Shown: positions 1 to 7,522 of the stretch, in pieces
How positions within the stretch are numbered: the stretch's first letter is position 1
Layout: every line of letters starts with the position of its first letter
Origin: Oscillospiraceae bacterium
Lineage (GTDB): Bacteria; Bacillota; Clostridia; Oscillospirales; Oscillospiraceae
Direction: 5' to 3'
Length of the DNA stretch: 39,394 nt
Assembly: GCA_015068035.1 (NCBI GenBank)
Contig: SVLI01000014.1
Coordinates: 1 to 39,394 of the forward strand
Translations under genes and position numbers: made by a program
Notes under the pieces: generated by a model
What the model was told of the DNA's origin: nothing
The model's database searches: none
The model's input: the letters and a program-made list of their open reading frames with translations, nothing else

Positions 1-1808
1 CCGCAGATATTCTGCCCGGTCACATAATTAATCGTTGTGCCCGGTTTTGCAAAAACTTCTTTAGAACCATAATAGGAATATTCGGTATCATCGGCATTCT
101 CGCCCCAGAATGCAAAGGATACTTTGGCCGTATCGTCCGCTTTCCAAACAGCCTTGTACTCAATATTGCCAATGGGCATAACAGTGGGAGTGGGATCCAC
201 CTTTCCGTCCCCGTTTCCGTCCCAACCCAAGAATGTGAATCCCACCTTAGTAGGACTGGGAATGGTCAAAGCGGTGCCATGACGGGCATAAATCGGCAGC
301 GTGCCGTAACCACCATCCAGGTCAAAGGTCATCAGATAGTAAGTGCGGTCGTACCGGATCTCAATCTTGGTCGTTCCGTCTGCGGCGATGGCCTCAATGG
401 CATAGGGCAGGGGTTCCATACCGGGGTAACGGATCACGCCGTCTTTCATATACAGATCATTCGGAACCATGGACTCCGTCTTGCCGTACCGGGTCTCGGT
501 TTCATGATCGGAATATTCGTCATTATCGATGTTCTGCCAGCGGTGCAGAACGGTATAAGCAACTTCCGCAGGATTGTACCGGACGACAATTTGCACGTCG
601 CTGCTCAGCTGCTCTGCTGCATAGTTGAAGGTGACCGCAGCCTGATCCGGGGTATAGCCGGGGAATTCGGGGCTTTCAATCACAGCATCATATTCCTGCA
701 GGGGGCTGATCTCTGCGGACCAGGCAGGAGCCACGGCGGTGCCGGCGTGGATAGACTCGTCGCCGTACACATAGAGAATGGACAGGATATATGTCTTAAT
801 CTCATCCTCTTCCGGTTCTTCCGGAAGAACATCGCCCTCTGCTGCAAGCATCACATTTCTTCTGGAAAATGTGGCGATTTCTTCTGTGAGTTCCTCAACC
901 ACCGCTCCCTCGACAGGCTCGGTTCCCTCGACAGGCTCGGTTCCCTCGACGGGCTCGGTTCCCTCGACGGGCTCGGTTCCCTCGACGGGCTCGGTTCCCT
1001 CGGCGGGCTCGGTTCCCTCGGCGGGCTCGGTTCCCTCGGCGGGCTCGGTTCCCTCGACAGGCTCGGTCTCTTCCACAGGCAGGGTTTCCGCATCGGGGTC
1101 ATAGACGGTCACGCAGAATGCGTCGCTGACGGCCTCCTGGCCGTTGGCGGAGGAGATACAGCGCACCCATGCCTGGTTTTCGCTGTTGAGCAGGGTCTTC
1201 ACCAAGGCATAGCTCAGGCTTAGCGCACTTTCGTCCTGGCCATAAATGTCCACCCACAGGTCAGTTTCCCGGTCAGCCAGAATCTGCCAGCGGTAAGCTA
1301 CTGTGCCGGTCAGGGTAGAGCTTGCCTCCAGCAGGGGCTTCTCATACTTTTCCATGACATATTCACTGGCCGGCATTCCTTCCACTGTCACGGTGGTTTC
1401 AGCCTCAGTGGGTTCCACTGTCACGAACAGCAGCGTATCTTCCTCAAAATCCGCACTATCCATATAGTTCTGGAAGATCCAGTAACCAGCGGGCATATCC
1501 ACAGGCAGGTTGCCCTGGTAAGCCTCCACCTGATACCACAGTGCCGAGTTGATGCTGTCCAGATACCAATCGGTGATGCGGAAGATCAGACCTTCCTCAA
1601 ATTCCGCATAATCAAACACCAGCACATCTGTCATGTCGAAATTATTGCTGCCATCGTGAACAAAGATTGCACTGTCCGCATAATAGCTATTTAGCTGGGC
1701 GTACTTACCCACATCGCCACTGTAATTTTCAGTGGCGTACACATAGGGAGGCAGCAGGCTGACAATGATCAGGACGCACAGCGCAAATGCGGTTATTCTC
1801 TTTTTCAT
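1..1808 (-). CDS. Secreted surface protein with TEP(V/A)EG repeats and InlB-type B repeat (3' end outside window)
   Basis: Open reading frame from an ATG at 1808 to the left window edge (602 codons seen, no stop, so C-terminus missing). AAAGGAGG lies 9 nt before the ATG. The N-terminus is a signal peptide (MKKR, then a hydrophobic stretch ending PPYVYA-TEN), so the product is exported. Residues about 30-240 look beta-rich; about residues 243-302 are a six-residue tandem repeat (EPVEGT/EPAEGT); near residue 530 a segment with FDLDGG, GYGTLPIYA and GFTFLGWDGNGDG matches the Listeria-Bacteroides (InlB B) repeat fold found in adhesins. It is the last seen gene of the minus-strand operon 4073 to 1, 39 nt after the TasA-like gene, which suggests a fibre-associated adhesin. 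Role is inferred; whether a cell-wall anchor follows cannot be seen. Confidence 0.85.
   Translation of the reverse strand, partial: MKKRITAFALCVLIIVSLLPPYVYATENYSGDVGKYAQLNSYYADSAIFVHDGSNNFDMTDVLVFDYAEFEEGLIFRITDWYLDSINSALWYQVEAYQGNLPVDMPAGYWIFQNYMDSADFEEDTLLFVTVEPTEAETTVTVEGMPASEYVMEKYEKPLLEASSTLTGTVAYRWQILADRETDLWVDIYGQDESALSLSYALVKTLLNSENQAWVRCISSANGQEAVSDAFCVTVYDPDAETLPVEETEPVEGTEPAEGTEPAEGTEPAEGTEPVEGTEPVEGTEPVEGTEPVEGTEPVEGAVVEELTEEIATFSRRNVMLAAEGDVLPEEPEEDEIKTYILSILYVYGDESIHAGTAVAPAWSAEISPLQEYDAVIESPEFPGYTPDQAAVTFNYAAEQLSSDVQIVVRYNPAEVAYTVLHRWQNIDNDEYSDHETETRYGKTESMVPNDLYMKDGVIRYPGMEPLPYAIEAIAADGTTKIEIRYDRTYYLMTFDLDGGYGTLPIYARHGTALTIPSPTKVGFTFLGWDGNGDGKVDPTPTVMPIGNIEYKAVWKADDTAKVSFAFWGENADDTEYSYYGSKEVFAKPGTTINYVTGQNIC
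903..1082 (-). repeat. 18-bp in-frame tandem repeat
   Basis: Eight near-identical 18-bp units (consensus on the plus strand GGTTCCCTCGACAGGCTC) run from 921 to 1064, flanked by one degenerate unit on each side. The units differ only at one or two positions: three central units carry GGCGGG and encode EPAEGT, the others encode EPVEGT. Unit length is a multiple of three, so copy-number change keeps the reading frame of the surface protein. Confidence 0.95.
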
Positions 1809-1847
1809 AAGGCTGTGCCTCCTTTCTCAATGGTTTTCTGTAAGTGA

Positions 1848-2492
1848 TTATTTTGCAGCCATTGCCGTCCAAGCTTCCTGCACGGTCTTAAAGCCGCCCG
1901 CCTGGATCACGCTGGCCCGGAAAGTCAAATCCGCGTTAGCCAAGCTGCCAATATTAGCCTTGGTAATCTCCTCGCTAACGAAGATTTTGCCATCCGTTAC
2001 GATCGGTTCGCTGTTAAGTTCTTCATTGGGTTCCAAAATCTTAAAGTAGATATGGCGGATGTTTCCATCATAGTTATCGCTGCCCAGATAGTCCCAGCCG
2101 GAAGCCACCGACCATGACAGGCCACCGTAAGAAAACACGCTGTTGTCTGCCCTTTCCCAGGTGTCCTTCGGAACGATCACTTCCACAAAGACCACCGTTG
2201 CCATTTCGCTTCCGGTGAAGGTGACGGTGGCGTTTTTTGTCAGGGAAACGCCGGGGATGATCATGCCCTTCTTATCCAGCGTGCCGTCAAAGTCGCCGGT
2301 TTCTGTTAAGGTCAGGGCACCAAAGGTTGCCACTCTTGCCGAATCCGACCCATGGCCGGAGGAAACATAGCGGGCAAACAGGCCGCTCAGCAGGTAGATG
2401 GAGATCATTGTCAAAATGAAAAGTCCCGCGGCTACCCGGATCAGAATAGCGCCTAAATTTACAGAGGGCTTTTCTTTATTCTGTTTTTTCAA
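1848..2492 (-). CDS. TasA-like SipW-dependent secreted protein (first copy)
   Basis: 214 residues. I place the start at a TTG (2490-2492), preceded by AGGAGGGGG at good spacing and 23 nt after the sipW stop; the longer reading frame upstream lies inside sipW. After a lysine-rich start (KKQNKEK) comes one hydrophobic segment (residues about 15-37) and then the block GLFARYVSSGHGSDSARVA, the SipW-type signal peptide and mature N-terminus typical of TasA/camelysin-like fibre subunits. The rest is predicted beta-sandwich with no enzyme motif. It follows its presumed processing peptidase directly. By family analogy the product is cleaved by SipW and polymerises outside the cell; polymerisation is inferred, not seen. 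Confidence 0.8.
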   Translation of the reverse strand: MKKQNKEKPSVNLGAILIRVAAGLFILTMISIYLLSGLFARYVSSGHGSDSARVATFGALTLTETGDFDGTLDKKGMIIPGVSLTKNATVTFTGSEMATVVFVEVIVPKDTWERADNSVFSYGGLSWSVASGWDYLGSDNYDGNIRHIYFKILEPNEELNSEPIVTDGKIFVSEEITKANIGSLANADLTFRASVIQAGGFKTVQEAWTAMAAK

Positions 2493-2515
2493 GAAAACGC
2501 CCCCTCCTGCGGAGT

Positions 2516-3064
2516 TTATTGCTGCCCGTCTTTGAGCTTTCGGATTTCTTCTTTGATTTTTTCCAGCTGGTCGTCGCCTTTCTTCTTTTCCTTCCGGAAA
2601 GAGGATTCCAGCATCAGCACCGCTGCCACCAGCAGAATAATGGTTGCGGCGGGTGTTTTCAAAATTCGGGCCAGGCTTCCCATCCACGGAATGATGGAAA
2701 TCACTTTGCCCTTGATGGCGGATGCTTCCACCGGCGCATCGTCGGCCTGGTTGGCATCGCCCCGGGTGGTAATCAAACCGTCCGCAATATCCACGATGCG
2801 ATGCACCACCAGAATGTTGCCGCTTTGATACACCACAATGTCGCCCACGGCATAAACGGGCTTTTTTGCCACGAGGATCAGATCATCCTCCATTATGGTC
2901 GGCTCCATGCTGCCGGTGAGGACAATGGCCGCGCCATAGCCCATGGGCATGGGCAGCGCGTTGCCCATCAGACTTTTGGCGTTCCAAGTGTATAAATTGA
3001 TGCCCACCACAAGACTGACAAAAACAAGCACAAGGATACGCAGAAGAGTTTTAATTTGCTTCAT
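2516..3064 (-). CDS. sipW: Signal peptidase I, ER/SipW type (first copy)
   Basis: 182 residues. N-terminal membrane segment (about 8-25), then the catalytic serine in TGSMEP (Ser52) and, where ordinary bacterial signal peptidases have lysine, a histidine in VVHRI (His88). This Ser-His pair plus the GDAN motif marks the archaeal/ER-like SipW class. A second membrane segment (about 138-155) is followed by a charged, probably cytoplasmic tail (KKKGDDQ...KEEIRKLK) likely to be coiled. The ATG at 3064 overlaps the end of the upstream gene by 14 nt and follows AGAGGG, so the two are translationally coupled. SipW enzymes process a few dedicated substrates such as TasA; here the obvious substrate is the next gene (1848-2492). 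Confidence 0.92.
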   Translation of the reverse strand: MKQIKTLLRILVLVFVSLVVGINLYTWNAKSLMGNALPMPMGYGAAIVLTGSMEPTIMEDDLILVAKKPVYAVGDIVVYQSGNILVVHRIVDIADGLITTRGDANQADDAPVEASAIKGKVISIIPWMGSLARILKTPAATIILLVAAVLMLESSFRKEKKKGDDQLEKIKEEIRKLKDGQQ

Positions 3065-4073
3065 CGGTTCCCTCTTTTTTGCGCAGGAGCAGAATTATCA
3101 GAATACCGGCCATGGATGCCACCAGCAAAATGGCATACAGGGCGATTTGGGCAGTGTCGCCGGTTTGGGGCGGATAACCGCCGGGAGAATTGGGATCGTC
3201 GTTATACTGGGCGGTGGTGAGAATCTCCACGGTGAGGGAGATGCTGTTTTCCGCGGCCAGATTGCCAAGCAATGTGTCATATTCATCGTCAAGCTCAAAG
3301 GGCCATTCCCAACTGAGCGTGTAGGGCTGAATATTCCCTGAGGCGAGCACGCCGGCTTCGTTCACTTCATTCAGCTGCAGCACCGGCACTTTTTCTCCGC
3401 CGTTGCCGAGAATGTCGTTTCCATCGTGATCGGTGACGGAGGCGTAAATGGGGATGGGATGCTCGGTGTCGGAAAACCATGCTTTCATGGTGAGCGTGTA
3501 ATCCAAAGAATAGTCTGTGGTGTTCTCCAGCGCGAATTCATAGCTGTTGCCCGTTCCGGGCGCCAAAATTTTCAGCCCATCCTGACTCATAACGGTGGTT
3601 TCGCCGCTTTCGTTGTCATAGCTGATACGGAAAATCTCCACAGTGGTTTCGCCCGTCCAAAGGAGCGCGTTGTCGTTCCCGGTGGAAGGGGTTGTGCCCG
3701 TAACGGGAAGGAGTTCCAAAGCGCCGGCGGAAGAGGACGCGCTGTTCGCGCGGTTTTTTGCGGGCGAAGCCGGCGCGTTGCGGGTCAACGGGATGTCCGC
3801 GGTATCCATTTTGCGCAAAGCCTTGTCCCCGTGCGCGGTCTGCATGGCCAGCCCCATGGGCTGCACGGAGGGCGCGGCGGACAGGGGGGCGGCCGTTACA
3901 TGGGTGACGCCGTTGGAGCGGGTCAGCGGAATGCTGTGAATCGTTTTGGTTTGCGAATAGGTAACCAGACGGCCAAACAGCAAAACGCCGGAGAGCAGCA
4001 CGCAGATGGCCAAAATCAGAATGGGCGTTGCGGAATGCCGGTTCTTTTTTCGCAGGCTGGCATAATCTCTCAA
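3051..4073 (-). CDS. Membrane/cell-wall surface protein with PPQTGD sorting-like tail
   Basis: 340 residues. The start is a TTG at 4073 preceded by AAAGGAGG with 8 nt spacing; the nearby ATG at 4061-4063 is out of frame. Residues about 17-35 are a hydrophobic signal/anchor, followed by an Ala/Ser/Thr/Pro-rich linker to about residue 130 and a probable beta-sandwich domain (about 140-290). The C-terminus has PPQTGD (residues about 301-306), a hydrophobic span and RKKEG, the layout of a sortase signal, although the first residue is Pro rather than the usual Leu. No sortase gene is in the window. First gene of the operon with sipW, tasA-like and the InlB-repeat gene; it may anchor the fibre to the envelope (inference). 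Confidence 0.75.
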   Translation of the reverse strand: MRDYASLRKKNRHSATPILILAICVLLSGVLLFGRLVTYSQTKTIHSIPLTRSNGVTHVTAAPLSAAPSVQPMGLAMQTAHGDKALRKMDTADIPLTRNAPASPAKNRANSASSSAGALELLPVTGTTPSTGNDNALLWTGETTVEIFRISYDNESGETTVMSQDGLKILAPGTGNSYEFALENTTDYSLDYTLTMKAWFSDTEHPIPIYASVTDHDGNDILGNGGEKVPVLQLNEVNEAGVLASGNIQPYTLSWEWPFELDDEYDTLLGNLAAENSISLTVEILTTAQYNDDPNSPGGYPPQTGDTAQIALYAILLVASMAGILIILLLRKKEGTDEAN

Positions 4074-4275
4074 CCGTCGGTCCTCCTTTTCGTGGTGATT
4101 CCGCGCGCGGTGTGCGGCGGGAAAGCGGCCGGAGCGGCTTTATCATTCCTCCGGCAAAGCCCTGTGTTTGCATCAGGGCCGGTGTATATGTTGGGGTTTT
4201 TGTCCTTGCGGAAAAGGGAAGTCCTTCAAAAAAGTTCCGGCGGTGCCCTCCGTTTTCCGCAAAGGCAAAAGCTTC
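4074..4275 (-). promoter_or_regulatory. Leader region of the left fibre operon with competing hairpins
   Basis: About 200 nt without a gene upstream of the TTG at 4073. On the minus strand the part at 4124-4180 can form GCCCTG/CAGGGC, then GGCTTT/AAAGCC (overlapping the first), and CCGGAG/CTCCGG whose 5' arm lies in the loop of the second; all three cannot form independently. I see no convincing sigma-A promoter here, so the operon may be read partly through the terminator upstream. A regulatory role is only a possibility. Confidence 0.3.
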
Positions 4276-4316
4276 ATAAAAGCACCCGACCCAGCCACGA
4301 AGGCCGGGTGCTTTTT
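4272..4316 (-). terminator. Rho-independent terminator after second TasA-like gene
   Basis: Minus-strand hairpin with arms AAAAGCACCCG and CGGGTGCTTTT (plus-strand 4278-4288 and 4305-4315), about 38 nt beyond the stop at 4354. The U-tract is only four long, so termination may be partial and allow some read-through into the next operon. Confidence 0.7.
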
Positions 4317-4353
4317 GTTTAAGTAATATTAGGAAAAGTAATTCCGTTAGGAA

Positions 4354-5067
4354 TTAGTCGATCTGAGTGACAGTGGTCTTAACTCTGATTTCGATAGTTG
4401 CAGGGGCCTTAGCCATAGCAGAGCCATCCTCAGCAATACCAGCAGCCTTATCGCCCAGAATAGTATCCTTAGCATCCTTGGTGGAGTTTACAGAGAATTC
4501 CCAGCTCCAGCTAATAGCCAAGGAATCAGCACCTACGCCAGAAAGGTTAGTATTGGGAGCATATTCCTTGCTGTAGTTCATAATGGCATTCTTAATAGCA
4601 GTTTCCAGTTCAGCTACAGTAGCATACTTATTGGTTGCATCGGTATCTTCAGTACCATAAGTTACGGTATTGATAGTAAATACAACGGGGCAGTACTCTG
4701 TGCCATCGTACAGAGTCCAGTTCTTGAGGCTAAAGTTAGTTGCTTCATAATTTACACGAACAGCTACCTCGGGAGAACCAGTAAGTTTCATGGAAACCAT
4801 GTTACCTTCAGTACCAGGAGCGACAACATCTTCGCCCTGGCCATCGACAGTATTAGCACTAGTCCAGCCAGCTTCAACACCCTTGTAGGTATCAGTAAAC
4901 ATCTCGCCCTGAGCGTCAATTCTAACGCCAAATTCAGCTACGCGAGCAGAATCGGTGCCGGATGCGCTGGTCACGTACTTAGCGAAGGTGCCGCTGATGA
5001 CAGAAGAGGTCAGCAGAACCATGATCAGCAGAACGGAAGCAGCACGCATCATAACGTTCTTCTTCAT
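4354..5067 (-). CDS. TasA-like SipW-dependent secreted protein (second copy, probable major subunit)
   Basis: 237 residues, ATG at 5067 with AAAGGAG 11 nt upstream; the reading frame extends 13 codons further but without a better ribosome site. The N-terminus (MKKNVMMR, hydrophobic residues about 8-27) is followed by SGTFAKYVTSASGTDSARVA, the same processing block as in the copy at 1848-2492. The mature part is beta-rich, Ala/Thr/Asp-rich and lacks cysteines apart from one, as expected of a fibre subunit. It follows a SipW gene (5249-5956) after 181 nt holding a structured RNA and is closed by a terminator. Likely an extracellular amyloid-like or matrix fibre protein; polymer formation is inferred from the TasA family. 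Confidence 0.82.
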   Translation of the reverse strand: MKKNVMMRAASVLLIMVLLTSSVISGTFAKYVTSASGTDSARVAEFGVRIDAQGEMFTDTYKGVEAGWTSANTVDGQGEDVVAPGTEGNMVSMKLTGSPEVAVRVNYEATNFSLKNWTLYDGTEYCPVVFTINTVTYGTEDTDATNKYATVAELETAIKNAIMNYSKEYAPNTNLSGVGADSLAISWSWEFSVNSTKDAKDTILGDKAAGIAEDGSAMAKAPATIEIRVKTTVTQID

Positions 5068-5089
5068 AATTTGTTTTTCTCCTTTCGTA

Positions 5090-5184
5090 AATTTGCCTTG
5101 CGGCATTATCCCCGTCCGGGGAGATTTTACCGGGCATTTCTGCCCACTTTTGGGCTTGCGCCCGGTTATTTATCAGCTCCCCGG
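5090..5184 (-). promoter_or_regulatory. Structured RNA element between sipW and tasA-like gene
   Basis: The minus-strand RNA folds into three nested helices: CCGGGGAG/CTCCCCGG (5177-5184 with 5116-5123), ACCGGGC/GCCCGGT (5160-5166 with 5129-5135) and GCCCA/TGGGC closing AAAG (5151-5155 with 5142-5146), separated by A-rich internal loops. A separate small hairpin TGCC-GCAA-GGCA with a GNRA loop (about 5092-5103) sits just before the ribosome site of the TasA-like gene. There is no U-tract, so it is not a simple terminator. It may protect or process the mRNA or act as a regulatory leader; I do not recognise a known riboswitch. Confidence 0.5.
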
Positions 5185-5248
5185 CGTGGCTTCCAGAGAG
5201 GGGATAACGGATGGGATGCCTTCCTTTTCAGAAAAGCGTGAGGGGGAA

Positions 5249-5956
5249 TTATTCCTGCCCGGTTCCGGTTTCGGACGCCGCCGGCAGGCTTGCCTCCTGC
5301 GGCTGTTCCGGCAAAGGGGCTTCCTTCTTCGCCTGCATGGCGCGCAGCTCTTCCAGCTCGCGCAGCAGAGCGTCGGTGTCTTCCTTCTGGCTCTTGCTCA
5401 GCTTCTTGCGGCGCAGAATGTCATAACCGACCAAAAGCAGAATGGGCAGGATGCAGCAGACGATCAGACCCGGTGTGGTTTGCATAAACATCGCCACATG
5501 GCCAACCTTGGGGATGCGGCTTTTGTAAATGCCGATCAGATTATCGCCGGGAACAAGCGCGGTATCCTCCGCGTTGTTGTTATCACCTTTCGTGCGGAAT
5601 GAAAGCTCGCCACCTTCATTCACAACCTCCAGAACGCGGTGCGTTACAACGCTGGTGCCGTTACCCATGGGATCATAGAACGAGATGATATCGTCCACCT
5701 GAATTTCTTCTGCCTGCGCGGTGTTGCAGATGATCAGGTCGCCGCTCTCGATCACGGGGTGCATAGAATCCGTCAGCACGATCATCGGAAACACGCCGCC
5801 CACAGAGGGAACTTCGTCGGCATGGATATAGCTTTTTGCAATCAGAGTCAGGTTGATGATCAGCATCGGCAACAAAATCAGGCACAGAACAATGCCGACA
5901 ATGGTCATCGTTTTTTGCTTCTTTCCCGCTGGCTTCTTTGTGTTTGTTTTGCTCAT
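5249..5956 (-). CDS. sipW: Signal peptidase I, ER/SipW type (second copy)
   Basis: 235 residues. Start ATG at 5956 after AGAGGGG; the longer frame (27 codons more) has no better signal. Lys-rich N-terminus, membrane segment about 17-40, catalytic Ser64 in LTDSMHP and catalytic His106 in VVTHRV, with KGDNN downstream as in SipW enzymes. A second membrane segment (about 160-178) precedes a long charged tail with KEDTDALLRELEELRAMQ, probably a cytoplasmic coiled coil. First gene of its transcript, with a good promoter 87 nt upstream, and its presumed substrate (4354-5067) follows. The two SipW copies in this window differ clearly in length and sequence, so they are not a recent duplication. Confidence 0.92.
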   Translation of the reverse strand: MSKTNTKKPAGKKQKTMTIVGIVLCLILLPMLIINLTLIAKSYIHADEVPSVGGVFPMIVLTDSMHPVIESGDLIICNTAQAEEIQVDDIISFYDPMGNGTSVVTHRVLEVVNEGGELSFRTKGDNNNAEDTALVPGDNLIGIYKSRIPKVGHVAMFMQTTPGLIVCCILPILLLVGYDILRRKKLSKSQKEDTDALLRELEELRAMQAKKEAPLPEQPQEASLPAASETGTGQE

Positions 5957-6042
5957 ATAGAGTCCCCTCTTATAATTATTCCATGGGTTCACGCCCCCAA
6001 ATGGCGACTTTTCCCCCATTTTTATACAATAATACACATGAT

Positions 6043-6071
6043 ATTATATCAAACACTTTTTATAATTGCAA
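6043..6071 (-). promoter_or_regulatory. Sigma-A promoter of second sipW/tasA-like operon
   Basis: Minus strand TTGCAA (6066-6071), 17-nt spacer, perfect TATAAT (6043-6048), in an A+T-rich stretch upstream of the ATG at 5956. Expected start of transcription near 6036. The remaining 6072-6323 shows a small hairpin (ACCGCT/AGCGGT near 6196-6217) and no gene. Confidence 0.75.
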
Positions 6072-6323
6072 CGAGAGATTGTTTTATAAATGTAAAAATT
6101 TGCAAGCTAATATATAAATATGCAGTATATTCTTGCCGAAAAGAATGCCATTGCTGGAATAAATCGTGACATTCCCCATTTTTTCCTAAAAAGAAAACCG
6201 CTGCAATCGTAGCGGTAAATTCTTATCCTGACAGCACATCACGCTTTTCAAACGCTCGCATAATTTACCACCACGCCGTTCTGTGTTCGTTATAACGCAA
6301 CAGTTTATAATGCCATCGCTATA

Positions 6324-6373
6324 CAAAACAAACGGCGCCAATCCCGACACCGGTGATGGTGTCAGGATTGGCG
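6324..6373 (-). terminator. Terminator of giant-protein/lipoprotein operon (left copy of a shared hairpin)
   Basis: Minus-strand hairpin: CGCCAATCC (6336-6344) pairs with GGATTGGCG (6365-6373) and GACACC pairs with GGTGTC inside, then GTTTGTTTTG follows on the minus strand. It lies 30 nt beyond the lipoprotein stop. A closely related hairpin sits at 18811-18849, beyond the other end of the same two-gene operon. Confidence 0.75.
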
Positions 6374-6403
6374 TCGGAAGGTATGTGCGTCAAGCGGCTG
6401 TAA

Positions 6404-7510
6404 TTATAATGCGGGAGGTGTCCAGTCGGTGTCTCCGCCGCCACCACCGCCACCGCCACCGCCGGTGGCGATCAGGGTTTTGCTCACCGCGGATGTTGCC
6501 ATATAGCAGATTTCATCGTTAACGCTGACAACGTAGAAATCTCCGCAATCCCAAAGGACGGCAACGAGCGTGTTCAGATTCACCGTTTTGCCGGCGTCCC
6601 GGAGCAAATAATTGTCATACACCCGAGCTCCGTAAACAGCATAACCGCTCCATACTTCGTAGGCTTCATCGCCATCCTGCAGGACGAATTCCGCAGGTAC
6701 ATAGGCATACAGACCATCCAGATAAAGGGTGCAGTAGCCATCCCATTCGGGCGCGAAGCCTTCTTCGGCAACGACCGGGATTACTTCGTCACGATCCAAA
6801 TATCCCAGAACTACGGGCGCGCCATCGGCCAGGACTGTTGCCGTGCCGGTGACATCGCCGCTCTGTGCCACATAGGACAGCCGCTGAATGCCGCCAAAGC
6901 TAAGGCTGATGTCGCCGCCATCGGCACCGGTGCCGGCACCGCCGCCACCACCGGTATATACGATGTAGTTCTTGCTGATCTGCACTTTGGCCACAAAGCC
7001 GATGTCTTCGCCGACTTTCACAACATAGCAATCATCCAGCTCGTCCAGGACTTCGCATTCCGTGTTGAGGGTAAGCGTGGCTGCGGGTGTTCCTCTGAGT
7101 TGATAATTGTCATAGAATCCTGCGCCGCCGTATGCATAGCCGGTCCAGCTTGCATAAGGTGCTTCCCCGGAGATCCGCAGAAGCTGTTTTTCCATCAAAC
7201 CGTAGCCGAGCTCTGTTTTGATAACATAGTGTTCGTCGTCATATTCGCCAACCACATCAACTTGATCACCGCGCTTGAGAAGCGTCAGAATGGCGGGGCT
7301 GCGATCAACCTGAACAACTGCGTCCACACAATCGGGAACCGGCTCCGGCGTGGGCTCGGGAGTTGCCTCCGGCGTTGCAACAGGTGCCTCTGTTTCGGGC
7401 ACGGACACATCGGGAGAAGGTGTTGCGGGAGTCTCAGCGGGCTGCTTTGCTCCGCAGCCGGCTGTCATAAGCAGGGCGGCAAGCAGCAGTAAAACTGTTA
7501 TTTTCTTCAT
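6404..7510 (-). CDS. Lipoprotein with duplicated SH3-like unit and poly-Gly ends
   Basis: 368 residues. Signal peptide with lipobox LMTAGC, so it is lipid-anchored on the outer face of the membrane. A Pro/Thr/Glu linker (about 22-60) precedes beta-rich SH3-like segments. A unit of about 75 residues occurs twice: each begins W(T/S)GYA, contains YDNY and a conserved LNT, and ends in a glycine run (five Gly near residue 185, ten Gly near residue 358). The last Gly run is encoded by near-perfect GGN triplets (6435-6464). The ATG is 12 nt after the stop of the giant gene and its AAGGAG overlaps that stop, so the two are coupled. It may tether or display the giant protein at the cell surface; this is inference from gene order. 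Confidence 0.78.
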   Translation of the reverse strand: MKKITVLLLLAALLMTAGCGAKQPAETPATPSPDVSVPETEAPVATPEATPEPTPEPVPDCVDAVVQVDRSPAILTLLKRGDQVDVVGEYDDEHYVIKTELGYGLMEKQLLRISGEAPYASWTGYAYGGAGFYDNYQLRGTPAATLTLNTECEVLDELDDCYVVKVGEDIGFVAKVQISKNYIVYTGGGGGAGTGADGGDISLSFGGIQRLSYVAQSGDVTGTATVLADGAPVVLGYLDRDEVIPVVAEEGFAPEWDGYCTLYLDGLYAYVPAEFVLQDGDEAYEVWSGYAVYGARVYDNYLLRDAGKTVNLNTLVAVLWDCGDFYVVSVNDEICYMATSAVSKTLIATGGGGGGGGGGDTDWTPPAL

Positions 7511-7522
7511 ATTATTTTCTCC

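Noticed and set aside
903-1082. CRISPR-like repeat array
   Set aside because: The 18-bp units are directly joined without unique spacers and lie in frame inside a gene.
5090-5184. Known cyclic-di-GMP or other riboswitch
   Set aside because: The nested helices do not show the conserved core bases of any riboswitch class I can recall, so no name is given.
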